Positions 10,401-22,490 of a stretch of 64,000 nt of DNA are shown here, in pieces. The translations under genes were made by a program, and so were the position numbers. The DNA is taken from the NCBI RefSeq assembly GCF_901709675.1, contig NC_051094.1, positions 1,054,001 through 1,118,000 of the forward strand. The letters are read 5' to 3'. The notes under the pieces are model-generated. The model saw only the letters and a list, made by a program, of their open reading frames with translations, was not told the origin of the DNA and made no database searches. Origin of the DNA: Syngnathus acus (Eukaryota > Chordata > Actinopteri > Syngnathiformes > Syngnathidae). Position 1 is the stretch's first letter. Every line of letters begins with the position of its first letter.

Positions 10401-12563
10401 TCTCCATTTTCGCTTTTTTATTTCAACTTCAGACACAACAAATTACTTTATAATCACAAAATAATGATCCATAGTCTTTTTGATTCATGATTCATAGTCT
10501 TCAGCGGGCCATTTATGATTGATTTCATGACACAATACTTCGGGCCAGTTTAAATTTAGGAATTTGGTCCATATATAAGGCGCACCGGACTATAAGGCGC
10601 ACAGTCGGCTTTTGAGAACATTTTAGGTTTTTAGGTGCACCTTATAGTCCGGAAAATACGGTAATGGCCGAGAAAACTGCATAACAGCAAAATCATTAAA
10701 AAAACTGCTTTTCATGGTGTGATTGCGCTCATGCTTCTGCATCTTCGTATTGCTGCATGATACATATGTGGTTGGCGTCACGACAATGAATGAATGAATG
10801 AATGTCTGCAGTGGAATAGACGTGTTGTGTTGGATGAACAAATGGGAGTAGGAGAGCGCACGTTTGTATGAAAGCAGCGGCAATCTAAAAAGAATCTTTC
10901 TCCGGTTATTTCAAGGTTGCACAAAACCTTTCAAGATGCCGAGTGCCTCTATATGTTGACTGAGGCTTGTCTCCATGGCGATCTTTACAACTTGCTCAAA
11001 GACAAGTATGTACTTTTGAATGGAAGGTTATCAAGACCTTCAAACCTGTGAACAAGCGCGTCAACGTGCCATTGTATTCCACAGAGGCTGTCTGGACGAG
11101 AGCAGCAGCAAGTTCTTCACGGCTTGCGTGACGCAGGCCTTGACCTTTCTTCACGCACAAAATGTCGTCTACAGAGATGTCAAGCCTGAAAATGTTCTTT
11201 TAGATGAGCGAGGATATGCCAAATTGGTAAAAGGACAAAATCATTTCCTTTTTTGTTCCAATGAATGCAACGTAAGCAGACGTTTTTGTCCACCACGACT
11301 GACAACGAGGCGCTCTAATGCAATGGTGTGTCGGCCGTCTTGATTTCTCGCCATGCGGACGTGACCGTCCTTATTTGTCAACCTTAGGTCGGGTCCAGAT
11401 GTATGAAGAAGGTTGACGTGGGTAAGAAGACGTACACTTTCTGCGGCACTCCGGGCTACATGGCCCCCGAGGTCATCTTCAACAAGGGCCACAGTGTAGC
11501 TGCAGACTTTTGGTCTTTGGGTGTTTTTGTCTTTGAGCTGCTAACTGGTGGGTGAGTTTAGCATATTATTCCATTTGACATGGTTGAAACCCAATGGAAT
11601 GAAAGAACAACAAAATATTTCACCAAGATGCTCGACTTTACATTTATTTATTTATTCAATGTATTTATTATTAGTATTTTCTAAAGGCTCTTTATGAAGC
11701 TGCAACTGAAATGAGCAATTAGCCTCATCTCCTTTTTGCTATTTTCCACAACTCCCAACCAGAGACCGACGTTAGCCCAATTCCGCTTTGTCGGGTTATT
11801 CATTCCACTTTGGAATTGGAACTGTCTACGTGTCTCCAGGCTTCCGTTCTGCGGCGCCGACCCAATGAGCCTCCTCAGCGAGACCATGCGCGGCATTGAT
11901 AACATGGACTTCCCTAAAGCAATCAGCAAGAGTGCCTCCGGTCTCATAAAGAAGCTGTGCAGGTGTTGAAAGCAGACGCAGGCGCCACAGCTTGACTGAC
12001 ACAATCATGCTGGTGTCCTTATTTTGATGTCCTCTCTCCAAGGCGCAATCCCTCGGAGAGGCTCGGCAGTCGTAGAAACGGGGCCAAGGACATTCAGAAG
12101 CACAAGTAGGACTGCGGCTTTTGCACCACACGCAAGCCTGATGTGCCTTGACTTTCCTTTCTTCCCTAACCATCCTTGTAACTCTATCTTTTATTATGAT
12201 ATCACTGGTCTATTCAATAAATTATTTGGAGGCCCTTTTTTATGTTGACATATTTTTCTTAGTTAGTCATTTTTTTATTTGCACACAACTAAATATGATC
12301 TAGTTTTATAGATGTGATTTTCTTTCATCAGATGGTTTGAAGGATTCAACTGGGATGGACTTAGTAGAGGAACGTTGAGTCCAGCTCTCAGCCCCAAAGT
12401 AAGTATTCGGTTATTTTTTGATGAGATGTGTTCAAATATTTTGTCCTGATGAATGTATTTTTGTCGTGTCTTTAAGATTAAACACATTGGGAACAGCAGC
12501 GGGACCTGTGCTTATTATAGCGGAGATGCAGCCGAGCTGTGTACAACATGGGAGGACTTCTGA
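4496..12563 (+). CDS. prkg1-like (prkg3?): cGMP-dependent protein kinase-like protein, PRKG1-beta-type layout, probable pseudokinase
   Basis: 19 exons join in frame to 680 aa (human PRKG1-beta is 686): 4496-4685, 4762-4873, 5107-5273, 5781-5894, 7492-7597, 8088-8151, 8300-8377, 8475-8566, 8635-8700, 8778-8855, 9530-9629, 9709-9848, 10916-11005, 11085-11226, 11388-11551, 11840-11962, 12043-12105, 12332-12398, 12477-12563. Order: N-terminal leucine-zipper coiled coil ([12 protein letters not shown], residues 1-50), autoinhibitory-like segment (NRKTVISES), two cyclic-nucleotide domains (about 105-220 and 225-340), AGC kinase domain (373-630), short tail ending TTWEDF. Retained: Gly loop GEGDFG (380-385), K403, E422, YRDVKPEN (495-502), T530, APE (539-541). 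Odd: DFG is G515-S516-R517; pocket A has Q189 for the usual Arg; pocket B keeps R312 but has A313 for Thr. The acceptor of exon 11 could be three bases earlier. Ordinary phosphotransfer and cGMP control are doubtful. Family assignment is sure; orthology to fish prkg3 is inference. Confidence 0.9.
5458..5640 (+). mobile_element. tRNA-derived SINE fragment
   Basis: A tRNA-like head (GTGGTGAGCACATTTGCCTC) is followed by a B-box at 5512-5522 (GGTTCGAATCT). A GC-rich stretch and the SINE body phrase AAATTGTCCATAGGAGTGAA come next, as in common fish SINEs. The copy is diverged and truncated and lies in the third intron of the PKG-like gene. Boundaries are approximate. Confidence 0.6.
10250..10661. 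mobile_element. TA-flanked inverted-repeat DNA element (MITE), 412 bp
   Basis: The ends are inverted copies: the left begins CCGTATTTTCCGGACTATAA and the right ends with its complement, each flanked by TA. Inside, the unit GGACTATAAGGCGCACC recurs in several direct copies near both ends, with AT-rich DNA in the middle. No transposase reading frame is present, so this is a non-autonomous element. The TA flank fits a Tc1/mariner-type target duplication, but the superfamily is not certain. It lies in the intron between exons 12 and 13 of the PKG-like gene. Confidence 0.8.
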
Positions 12564-13008
12564 TGGAGAAACTATTTTTTGAAATTTTTATTTCAGTTTT
12601 TTAGGTGTAACGGTAAATAGCAATTTTACACTGGTCAATATTTTTTAAAGCAGAAATGCAAGTTAAGATTTCTATATGATTTTTTGCGCTGGTTCAGAAT
12701 CTGCCCTGATTTTTTCCACAAGCACATCTGGTTTTTATAACAGTAATATAATAATGATATCATATTTAATATAGAAATACGTTTAGTAATATTTATAAAT
12801 TGCTTGGTTCAGCAACAGTTGGACTGTGGAATTTGTTTTAGAAACGTCATAACAATATGGCAAAATCAAAAGGAAAATATCTCAAAAACTGGATGTGCCA
12901 GAAAAAATTATTACATTTTTTAAATCATTGTCAACAATTTAAATGTGCCATTATAATTGCATCGGATAATATGTACATTCTGATCTTGTCTCTGCCTTAT
13001 TTTCATGT

Positions 13009-13014
13009 ATTAAA
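13009..13014 (+). terminator. Candidate poly(A) signal of the PKG-like gene
   Basis: ATTAAA lies about 450 bp after the stop codon in an AT-rich 3' region. It is the clearest candidate I saw, but the variant hexamer is common in such DNA. Confidence 0.25.
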
Positions 13015-13141
13015 GATGTTATTGTTACTGAAAATGTATTTCTTTCTTTCTTTCGAAAATGAGATTTTCCTACTGCGAGTTAAAAAGCTTTTGGTTTGAA
13101 AAGTTGTGACAGGAAACAGTTGATGATCTGCACTGCCTTTA

Positions 13142-13220
13142 GGAGTGAGCAGATTCAGATGGATGAACGGTCAATCGTTTTGGAGCGCCAAGCCATCAAG
13201 CGCGGAGCTCGGCAAGAACA
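13142..13220 (+). other. Exon-like open segment of unknown gene
   Basis: 79 bp open in one frame, encoding IQMDERSIVLERQAIKRGA and a few flanking residues. It is preceded by a good acceptor (CTGCACTGCCTTTAG) and followed by CAG|GTGATT. It lies downstream of the PKG-like stop codon and upstream of the ACSL gene. The peptide is charged and helix-forming and I do not recognise it. It could be a 5' exon of the ACSL transcript, an exon of a small unrecognised gene, or chance. Confidence 0.25.
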
Positions 13221-14004
13221 GGTGATTTACTTTGGTTCTTTTTTGCATAGTATCCTTTCTTCTGCATTTGACCAAATAAGATTTCATTTCTTCACAAATA
13301 TCCGGGAAAGTTTGGGCTTTTTGCACTCCGTGGTCCGCTGCGGTTGCAACGTCACTGGAAGATGAACGAACTTTCCCTTTTGTGTTTGCAAGTTTTTTTT
13401 AATGTTTAAATCCATCTTTTTTGCTTTTAGTTGGTTGGTTGGTTGCACGAATACTCTTCGCTTTCAACTTTTCGCCACGCACTTTCCGCGGCCACTACAT
13501 TAGGTACACCTGCACCCATTCCAAATCGCCTGCTGCCATTTTGATTGGCACTGCCACTGGCGGAATGTTGAACAATTTGTCAATTACTGTGGTTAGAATT
13601 TGTGTAGAACACACAGAGATGGTTTTAATTAGACTACCATTTTTATTTTAACTGACCGCGAGCAGTACAAGTGGACGCAACAGTGTAGTAAATGATATCA
13701 CTGATACTTTATACATAAAAGTTCAATTCAACCAGTGATAGATATTTTTTAAAGACCTTTCGTTCATCTATGACAAAAAGGCCGAAAGGCAACTCTGCGA
13801 TAGAGAATGAATGTAAAAAATACCGTACACTTGACTCTCTACGAATATAGGATTAGTTGTAATAATCAACAAAACAGCAAATAAACAATAGAGTGTACAA
13901 ACAAAACTAACATTCCCAGAGATTTGTATGTTGAAAATGAAATTGCAACACCTGCAGCAATTTACAATAGCAATGACCTATCCCTAAAACCGCTGCGATG
14001 AATA

Positions 14005-14055
14005 AATGTTGGTGTCCCTCAGGGCTGTGTCCTAGAGCCTGTGCTATTTTTTATT
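14005..14055 (+). mobile_element. Non-LTR retrotransposon reverse-transcriptase fragment
   Basis: One frame reads NVGVPQGCVLEPVLFFI, matching the conserved LINE reverse-transcriptase block usually written GVPQGSVLGPLLF. The similarity stops soon after and the surrounding DNA has no long frame, so this is a dead 5'-truncated remnant. Only the core is given. Confidence 0.6.
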
Positions 14056-15063
14056 TCCAATTCATCAACCACGATTGATCCTTCCGCGACTTGTCCCATC
14101 ACTCCGACCAACTCTACCAATGCATGTCCCCAAGACATTGACGTCCATCCGCCATAGCAGTCTTGACAACCTGTTTGACAAACAACTTCATTTGCCCCCT
14201 ACCTAAAAACGGCAAACTCATCTCCCCTCGGCCACACTACGCCACGAGTCCTCTTCCCCATTGAAAGCCCCCACGCCCCTCCCAGTGTCGCCTCCTGTAG
14301 TTTTCTGGGTCAGGGGGAGGAATTTCCGAGGATTGCTCTCATTGTCAGTCAGCTACTATTTAGCTTCAGTATTCACGTCAAGCCGACATTTATTTTCTCT
14401 GCTGGACTTAGAAAAAGTTGAACTTCTTAAACTGTATTGAAGTACAGAATAAAGAAAGGCCTCTTCTGTATTATGATACTCTATAAAAATAAAAAAAGGG
14501 GGTTTCTATTACCAGCAGGTTGACACTTTCAAAGATATTGTATCGGTGAAGATCAAATTGATGACATAATCTTTCCTTCAATACGATCAGTATTGTTATT
14601 CCACTGTCATCGTGAAGGTATCAGATGGTAAACATGATTTCGTATACGATATCCGTGCTCAGGTCAGGATTGGATGTGCACAAACCTGCAGGATGCCTCA
14701 GGCTCACACACGTCTACCTGAGAAGCTGCATTCTTTGCTTTTATTGTGTCACTCAAGCAGGATGTCATCGGATAAAAGGTAACACTGGATAATTAGTAGA
14801 AGGAAGCCATTTCACTTTTGGGTTATTTGATAAAGCTTTAGGAGTTTTTGCTCGTGGAACTTTGGGTTCCTGTGCTTGTCTTATTTTGTGTGGCTTTGCT
14901 TTTTTTGTATGATCAACTAATACACGCAGTTGTAATTGACACAAGAGCTTTATGGGAACTTCCTAGGTGGACCACACATGTATTCTGTGGCACTTGTTGA
15001 TGTGCAATTTCTTTTTCAAATGGACTCATCCGCAATCAGCAGCTGTTTTTTCACTCTCAACTA

Positions 15064-15233
15064 CCGTAATTTTCGGACTATAAGTCGCGGTTTTTTTTCA
15101 TAGTTTGGGTGGGGGGGCGACTTATACTCAGGAGCGACTTACATACATATATATGGGGTTTTTTCACTTTTTTGGGCATTTTATGGCTGGTGCGACTTAT
15201 ACTCCGGTGCGACTTATAGTCCGAAAATTACGG
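15064..15233. mobile_element. TA-flanked inverted-repeat DNA element (MITE), 170 bp
   Basis: Starts CCGTAATTTTCGGACTATAA and ends with the exact complement, flanked by TA on both sides. Internal copies of GCGACTTATACTC and related units lie in both halves. It is nearly the reverse complement of the element at 22093-22261. No coding capacity. Confidence 0.85.
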
Positions 15234-16580
15234 TACTTTGTCGCCTCTGCTCAATGTAACAAAGTTGGGAATGACAAATTCCTCGTTCATTTTCGCTCTC
15301 CATCGTCAATCAAGCGAAGCAACGTGACTCAACTGCAAATCCCAATTTACGCAATATCCTGACAACATGCCAAGATTTGATACAACATCAAGTCTGGGGT
15401 CAAAATTGTAAATTTCCAAATTGGAGTGACAACAAAATACAACATATACATGTATGCACGTTATATGACATCATGTGTTACATGACATCATCTTCGATGC
15501 AATTTTGGTATCAGATTTTGTTAGATTATGATGCAGATGATACAAAACGTCATTCTATTTAAATCATCAATATAACTAATTGTAAAGTCACATCTTGGCC
15601 ATGCAGTTTTTTTTTTCTGCTCATTAATAATATTAATTCAATTTCAGCTCGACAGGGTTAGGGTAGGGAAGTGGAGTTGCTTGACTATTTTCGTTTCTTT
15701 TAGTCTGATGTTTTCTAGGGCGTCAAAGCTGTGAGACAATGGTGCCTGTCTGGGGCTTGACAATTGTCTTTATGAATGGGACTGAGCAGAGGGGGGGGGG
15801 GGGGGGAGTCGTGCCGAGATAGGGGGATGGGGGAGTGAATGCGATCATCGCAGTGAACTGTCATGTTCTTGTTCACTTTTTTGGTGTTCTTCTGCTGATG
15901 ACCAAAGAATGTAAAAAAAATTATTTTCTGGTGGAATAAGCAAGTCTAGTTTTCTTTTTGGTCGGTTTGCTTGCTACTGTCCATTGTCATAGAACACAAA
16001 ACGAAAGATGAATTAAAATGTTGTAAAATGGCCGACCAGCCAGCTGGCAGTGAGAACGTTCGCCTGTAAATTGTGTGGTAACTTGGTGACGGGCATGCAA
16101 AGGGAGCCAGCCAAGCTGAGTGTGGCCACAGTTAGTTGTAAAGCTTTCCCTCGCCTACAAGAAAAAGAAAGTGGGTGAAAGGTCGTGGAAAGAAGTCTGT
16201 GTTCGCTTAGAAGCTAAAGACACCTGAAGTGCTGGGAGAGCCGTTTTTGAGGAAAGAGTCCCAACTAAAAAAAAACAATATAAAGTGACACGGAGAAAGG
16301 GGGTGGAGGAGGGGTCACACCCCCTCCCCCCTATCTGGCGACCAAATGTTCAAGAGGACCCCCTCCCGATAGTAAAGCGGCACGGCATGGCTGAGGGGGG
16401 AGGGCCTGGTTTCATTACTTCCACTTTGAGTAGATGCGCCGTGCCAAGTGTATGTCCCAGCAAGAGTCGCTCTTCCCTTTTTTTCCTTCCTGGCTGGAAA
16501 AATAAATCCAAAATCATTGGAAACTGAGTTGGAATGTGATGTTGATGAACTAAATCTACTTTTCTCTCTATCAATCAGTG

Positions 16581-19500
16581 ATGCATTTTCAGGAGTGGTT
16601 ACAGTCGCTTGGATCCAGCTTGGAAGTGAAATTTCCTCAGTCGGATCAGGCTGGAGACTGGCATCTGCTGTCCCTGCACTCGCTGTCCCTGCTGGGATTA
16701 GGAGCCCTGGCCTCCCTCACCACATACTGGCTGCTGACCCGTCCGCAGCCCATGCGCCCTCCCTGCGACCTTCAGGCCCAATCGGTGGCTGTCAATGTGC
16801 GTGAGCGGCCTTCTGCCCAGCGGAGCTTTGGGAACTTACCGACGTGATCCTTTGCTGCAGGGGGATCCCGGCTGCAGGCGCTCAGCTCTTCTTCAAGATG
16901 ATTCGTTGCTGGAATTCTACCACGACGACACCAGGACGGCGTACGACATGTTCCAGAGAGGCCTGAGGATCGCAGGTGGGACTTTGAATATTACAATCAA
17001 CTTCAATCATCATTTTATAACATTGTCAAGTCAGTCAATTTCCCTCGTGGCCGTTTTAGGTAATGCACCATGTCTTGGCTTCAGGGAGTCAGGCCAACCC
17101 TACCAGTGGTTATCCTACACTGAGGTACGGACACATTTGTTTGTATCCTGAGCCGCAAATTCTCGTCGTCGCTTCCATTTGTCTTTGGACCCTTCAGGTG
17201 GCCGAACAAGCACGGGTGCTGGGTTCTGGTCTCCTGGCTAAAGGCTGCAAGCCCAACCCAGAACAATTCATTGGGATATTTGCACAGAACAGACCAGAGG
17301 TACAAGATGTTTGCATTGTAGCTGCTGTTTATGCTGAGCACATTTCCCCCAAATTATTCCAGCAATGTCATCGAGCCTGATGTCATCATGTGGTCGGACT
17401 AAAAAATGGATAAATACTGTCTTGTAGAACTAGACCAATTTATGTCACTGCGCATCCATGTGGTGTAGTTTTATAATAAACACTTGCTGGTGATTTTTTT
17501 TAAAATCAGTATTATCGCATTTTACATTTATGGTATTTGTCACATGATTTGACTGATTTCGTTAGTGATTGACTAATATAGAGATACTTGATATCTACCA
17601 AGCTTCACCACCAATCATGTCCAGGGAGTTACTTTGAGCAATTTCTGTGTGTCCTTCAAAAGTACTAGGTAAAACTTTTATAAATCAATATGAGAGGAGA
17701 AGATACTGCAGGCATCCTCTGTGTGTCCCTAGACAGCTATTACTCATTCAAGTGGTCTGCTGCAATCATCATTTCTATTGTACCCGACAGGCAAGAGCAT
17801 TTTCACCGACTAAAAAGGGCAAAACTATTATTTGCTCTATTCCAACCGTGAGATTAACTCCAAAACCATGATTATAATTTCCCCGAGTGTCTTTGTTTGC
17901 TTTGGCTGACATTTGTCTTCACTTGGAAAACGTTATCTGACTGAGGGAGAATGACGTGAGTGTAAAAGTGTGTCTTTGTCTCCCTCTGTCGGTGGCAGTG
18001 GATCATTACAGAGCTGGCCTGCTATACTTACTCTATGGCGCTTGTTCCTTTGTATGAGACACTGGGGCTGGAGGCCATGGTCCATATTCTTCAGCTGGGT
18101 AAGGCATCCTGAACTGTAGCAATGGAAACAAGATCAGAATAATAAAAATCCACTTTTAATAGATCCTGTAGATGGATAGAACTCACGGTTGTTTGTTGTG
18201 CGGCGGTGAAATTTAGCGGAGATCTCCCTGCTGGTATGCGACCGTGAGGAGAAAGCCGCCTCCCTATTGGAGAATAAGGAGAAAGGCGTCACACCCAAAC
18301 TCTGCTGTCTGGTTTTCTTCGACGACTTCAGCGAGGCTTTCGCCGAGAGGGCGAGGGCTTGCCAGGTGGAGGTTCTCAAACTGACACAGCTCATGGTGAG
18401 CAGACCTTTGTTTTCTTGCATTCATCACCGTATGGAGCTTCATCCGTTTTGTGCTTGTTGTAGGATCTGGGAAGGCAGAATCTCAAAGAGCCTTTGGTAA
18501 GTTTTCAGTTCCATGAATAAAAAAAAGAAAAATCTGTGAATAGGTGAATGTCAAACAGAGAATATGAAGGGTCCACTGTATGTGGGTACCATAACCTAAG
18601 GAATGGTTGACGTGAATTCCATTTTTGTCAAATCTCCAAGCAAAAGCATGTCGATGACAAATAAAAGTTAGTGGAGGTGGTGGTCCGCATTGATATTCTT
18701 TTGATTTCCTCGCAGCCCCCCCAGCCTCAGGATCTGGCCGTGGTTTGCTTCACCAGTGGCACCACAGGTAGTAGCGCCTAATCATCCCCAACTCCCATCC
18801 CGGCAACGTTGCCTGCCCACAGTCGGGGTCTTTTACGAGCCCCGCCGTACAACTCCCAAAAGGCGCCCCTAATGTCTTTGTTTGTTTGTTCATGTGCAGG
18901 CAAGCCTAAGGGAGCCATGATCACCCACGGCAACATCGCCTCAAACACTTCCTCTGTCATTAAGATCCTGGAGGTCTGTCTTCCATCCCACAGCATCTTC
19001 ATGTCTGCTTTGTCGCTTGTCTATTTCCTCCCCGCTGTGTGTAATGCTATGATTAACTGAGTGTTTGATTGGCCCTGTGGTTGCGAGCTGCTTAAACTAA
19101 TTGCCTCTTGATAGATAGTCTGCCATCTAAATGCTGGAGGGGAAAAAAACAGACAAGATGTTTGATTGCCTCTGAGGTTTCATGTCTCCCTGGAGAACTG
19201 AAACATTTCTCATTATTTTCCCCTCTGCCAGGGTTCCTTTGTCATCCGACAAGAAGACGTTTCCATCTCCTACCTGCCGTTGGCACACATGTTTGAGAGG
19301 ATGATCCAGGTGGGCTCATCGCAGGACTAGTGATCAATAAATTGGGTCTTGAAGCCACCGAGCGGCAAAAGCTCCATTTAGTCATTCGCTTCGCTTTTAA
19401 AATTCTGGGACGTTGCGCTATGAAGCCGTGAGAGAAATCATTCAGTGTGTATCTTTTAGATCGATAGATAGAAAGTCGTGGCTCAGTTAGCCGCATTAGC

Positions 19501-22490
19501 CCGCTAGCATCGCCAACAGTCGTTTGTATCGCACCCGTTATTAGTTATTCGCATATGGTTGACTCAGCTAATGTAACCATTGTTTCTCGATCCTTCGATT
19601 AGGGGGTGTCTTCTATATACTCGGGAAGTTACGGTAATCAATACTGCTCTGATGTCTAAACAAAGGCTAATCCCACGTCAGGTGTCCATGTTCTGCCACG
19701 GAGCTCGAGTGGGCTTTTACCAAGGGGACATTTCCCTCCTGATGGACGACATCAAAACACTCAAGCCCACCTTCTTCCCCGTCGTGCCCCGAGTGCTGAA
19801 CCGCATCTACGACAAGGTCTGCTTTACAGACGGCGTCCGTCTTCCGCCAGATTGCCCTTTTTGGTTTTCTAAGTCCCTAACCATAACCCTGTTCAGATTC
19901 TGGGCTCGGTGACATCCCCGCTGAGGCGAGCTTTGCTTCACTACGCCGTCAGGAGGAAGCAGGCCGAGCTAAGCAGCGGCGTCGTACGCAACAACAGTCT
20001 TTGGGACAAACTGGTCTTCAACCGGATTCAGGTCTGTGGAGCCAGCGGCCTTTTGTAGTTGACTTTGTACCATATACCACGTAGATGCTAAGCTAGCATC
20101 CAAACTTTGCTAGTTCAGCACTAAAAATCCGCACCGGTTCCTTTACGGTCCCAAACAAAGCAAACAACGGTTTCTCCGCAGCCTTTAAGCTGACATTTTC
20201 CTGATAAAATGTGTTCCGAGGGGAGGGGAGGGAGGGAGCGCGAAGCAGCTTGCAGCGAGTCCACCATGTTGTATGAGAAGTTAGTCGGTGATGCAGAGCT
20301 CTTCCAGCGAGCGGTGCCAAAAGCAAGCGCAGCATATTGCGCCCGTGGGAGTGTATTGGAGACGCGCGCACGCTGGCAACCCAACATTTTGGCTCGCCGG
20401 AGGTCGATGGAAAAAATATGGTCTGGCTTGCTGTCCAAGTGGGATTTTGCTCTGCTTATTGTTGGTTAGAAAAAAAAAATAATAATAATAAAAATCATGC
20501 ACGACTTGCTTGTGTTCCAGGCCAACTTTGGAGGAAACCTGCGCTTCGCCCTGACCGCCTCGGCGCCCATTTGCCCCACGGTGCTCTCCTTCCTTCGAGC
20601 CACCATGGGATGTCTCATTTTTGAAGGCTACGGCCAAACAGAATGCACGGCGGGATGCACTTTCTCCATGCCGGGTGACTGGACCGCAGGTTGGGCTGCC
20701 AAACAAACACGTCTTGCATTACAAGGGTGTTAATAGTCCGTTTTTAGTTCACTTAGAATTTTGTTTGATATAATCGTTCCTTTTTTAGTTTTTCATAGCA
20801 GGTTGTTTTTTTTAAATTTTTTTTTTATTTTTCAAAAGTGTTCATTGTTTTTTCAAACGCGCTGTAAATAACGGGTGGTCATACACAACATCATGTTCAC
20901 AATCAATGATCAAATCTTGCAGAAATCTGTAAAAAATCATTTGAAAGGATACATACGAATAGTATATATCCTGTATTTTTTTTTTTTGTGGAATGAATTT
21001 TGGTTGGCACCGCATTTGTCAGGACACGTTGGTGCTCCTCTGCCATGTGCTACGGTCAAGCTGGTGGACATCCCTGACATGAACTACTTTGCAAAGAACG
21101 GAGAGGGCGAGGTAAGTCGTTTATATTCAAAGTTTTTGTAAAGAAAAATCATTTCAGAGCTTGTTTTCGTCTTCACGTTGACCTATTTTGAGAAATAAAA
21201 ACACTATCAATATAAAATAAGTGCGTTTGAAAAAGGTTTTGAAACAAGTTATCTTGGTTGCATATTTAAAATCTCAAACATTTGAACAGGGTTGTATGGA
21301 CATGTTGAAAAACGGCGCCGCTTGCCAATTGTGCCTCAGGACTTACGTACTTTTCTAATGTTGTCAGATCTGTATCCGTGGCCCCAGCGTGTTCCGAGGC
21401 TACTTGAAGGACCCCGAAAGGACGGCAGAAGCTTTGGACAGTGACGGCTGGCTGCACAGTGGCGACGTGGGCCAGTGGCTTCCAGTATGCGTCAAATCTC
21501 AAATTTTGTTTCATCTTTTTGATTTGGTCATTCCAAACGTGTTCTTGCCCTTTTAGAACGGGACGCTGCGCATCATTGACAGGAAGAAGCACATCTTCAA
21601 GCTGTCGCAGGGAGAGTACATCGCTCCGGAGAAAATTGAAAACGTGTACACGCGCTGCACACCTGTGCTGCAGGTCTTTGTGCACGGAGACAGTTTACAG
21701 GTTTGCTGCTCGTCTGCTAACTTAAGACAAAATCCAAAGGTGTTAATTGCAATGATCGTTCCTTGTGCTCAGTCTTACCTGGTTGGGATTGTTGTCCCTG
21801 ACCGTGAGGTTTTTGTAACCTGGGCTAAGGAGCGAGGATTTGCGGACTCGTACGAAGAACTTTGTCAAACTCCTGTAAGTCATAGATGAACCATCGTGCA
21901 CATTTGATCAGACTTTTTGCGAAAATATCCATGTCCGTATTTCTCTCAGGACGTGAAGAAGGCGGTGTTGGAGGACATGAGAGTGATTGGAAAGGAGGCC
22001 GGCCTCAAATCATTTGAACAGGTGAGGAACAAATCACCTGCTTTCAAGCATCATCGACGCTAGTTTCGTTAGCCTGCCTATTTTGGTTTGTACCGTAATT
22101 TTCGGACTATAAGTCGCACCGGAGTATAAGTCGCACCAGCCATAAAATGCCCAAAAAAGTGAAAAAAACCATATATATGTATATAAGTCGCTCCTGAGTA
22201 TAAGTCGCCCCCCCACCCAAACTATGAAAAAAAACCGCGACTTATAGTCCGAAAATTACGGTATTTTGAGTTAGCATTAAGCTAGCAGACTAGGAAGGAA
22301 ATGTTATCAAGGCGCCACTGTACGGATTTGGCCTTATGTTTCGTTCCAGGTGAAAGACGTCCACTTGCACCCCGAGACGTTCAGCGTGGCAAACGGCCTC
22401 CTCACACCCACGCTCAAGAGCCGACGCGCCGACATCCGCCGGCGGTTCCAGGAGCAGATAGCCAATATGTACGGCAAGACGGTCGTGTGA
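16581..22490 (+). CDS. acsl5-like: Long-chain fatty-acid--CoA ligase, ACSL1/5/6 clade (acsl5- or acsl2-like), complete
   Basis: Activates long-chain fatty acids to acyl-CoA using ATP through an acyl-adenylate, at ER or outer mitochondrial membranes. 19 coding exons close in frame to 705 aa: 16581-16796, 16861-16975, 17060-17124, 17198-17299, 17999-18098, 18217-18395, 18464-18496, 18716-18767, 18900-18973, 19232-19309, 19682-19816, 19897-20031, 20521-20689, 21023-21111, 21368-21484, 21557-21700, 21773-21874, 21950-22021, 22350-22490. An N-terminal membrane anchor spans about residues 29-51 ([16 protein letters not shown]). The ATP-binding loop is FTSGTTGKPKG (282-292), the second AMP motif YGQTE (465-469), and the FACS signature starts DGWLHSGD (540-547). 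TASAP replaces the usual TGAAP at 440-444. Residues such as [15 protein letters not shown] and [10 protein letters not shown] resemble ACSL5; other blocks resemble ACSL6. Linkage to egr3 suggests the fish acsl2 branch instead. Enzyme class is sure, paralogue identity is not. Confidence 0.9.
22093..22261. mobile_element. TA-flanked inverted-repeat DNA element (MITE), 169 bp
   Basis: Second copy of the family at 15064-15233, in the opposite orientation, with the same CCGTAATTTTCGGACTATAA ends and TA flanks. It lies in the last intron of the ACSL gene, 90 bp upstream of the final exon. The close match to the other copy suggests a recent shared burst. Confidence 0.85.

Larger units (their letters stand above)
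12564..16580. other. Intergenic interval between the PKG-like and ACSL genes
   Basis: Besides the exon-like segment, LINE fragment and MITE listed separately, this 4-kb interval holds a 3' UTR-like AT-rich stretch (12564-13080) and a run of G at 15790-15808. The 5' part of the ACSL transcript probably begins in 16000-16580. No first exon could be fixed; AG|TG at about 16578 just before the start codon looks like an acceptor. Confidence 0.5.

Noticed and set aside
11227-11387. Search for a missed micro-exon carrying a normal DFG motif in intron 14 of the PKG-like gene
   Set aside because: LDFSPCGRD appears in one frame near 11340 but has no acceptor/donor pair that would join in phase. Exons 14 and 15 already meet in frame with unchanged domain length.
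20209-20469. 86-codon open frame inside an ACSL intron
   Set aside because: It overlaps other frames on both strands and has no recognisable product; probably old repeat DNA.
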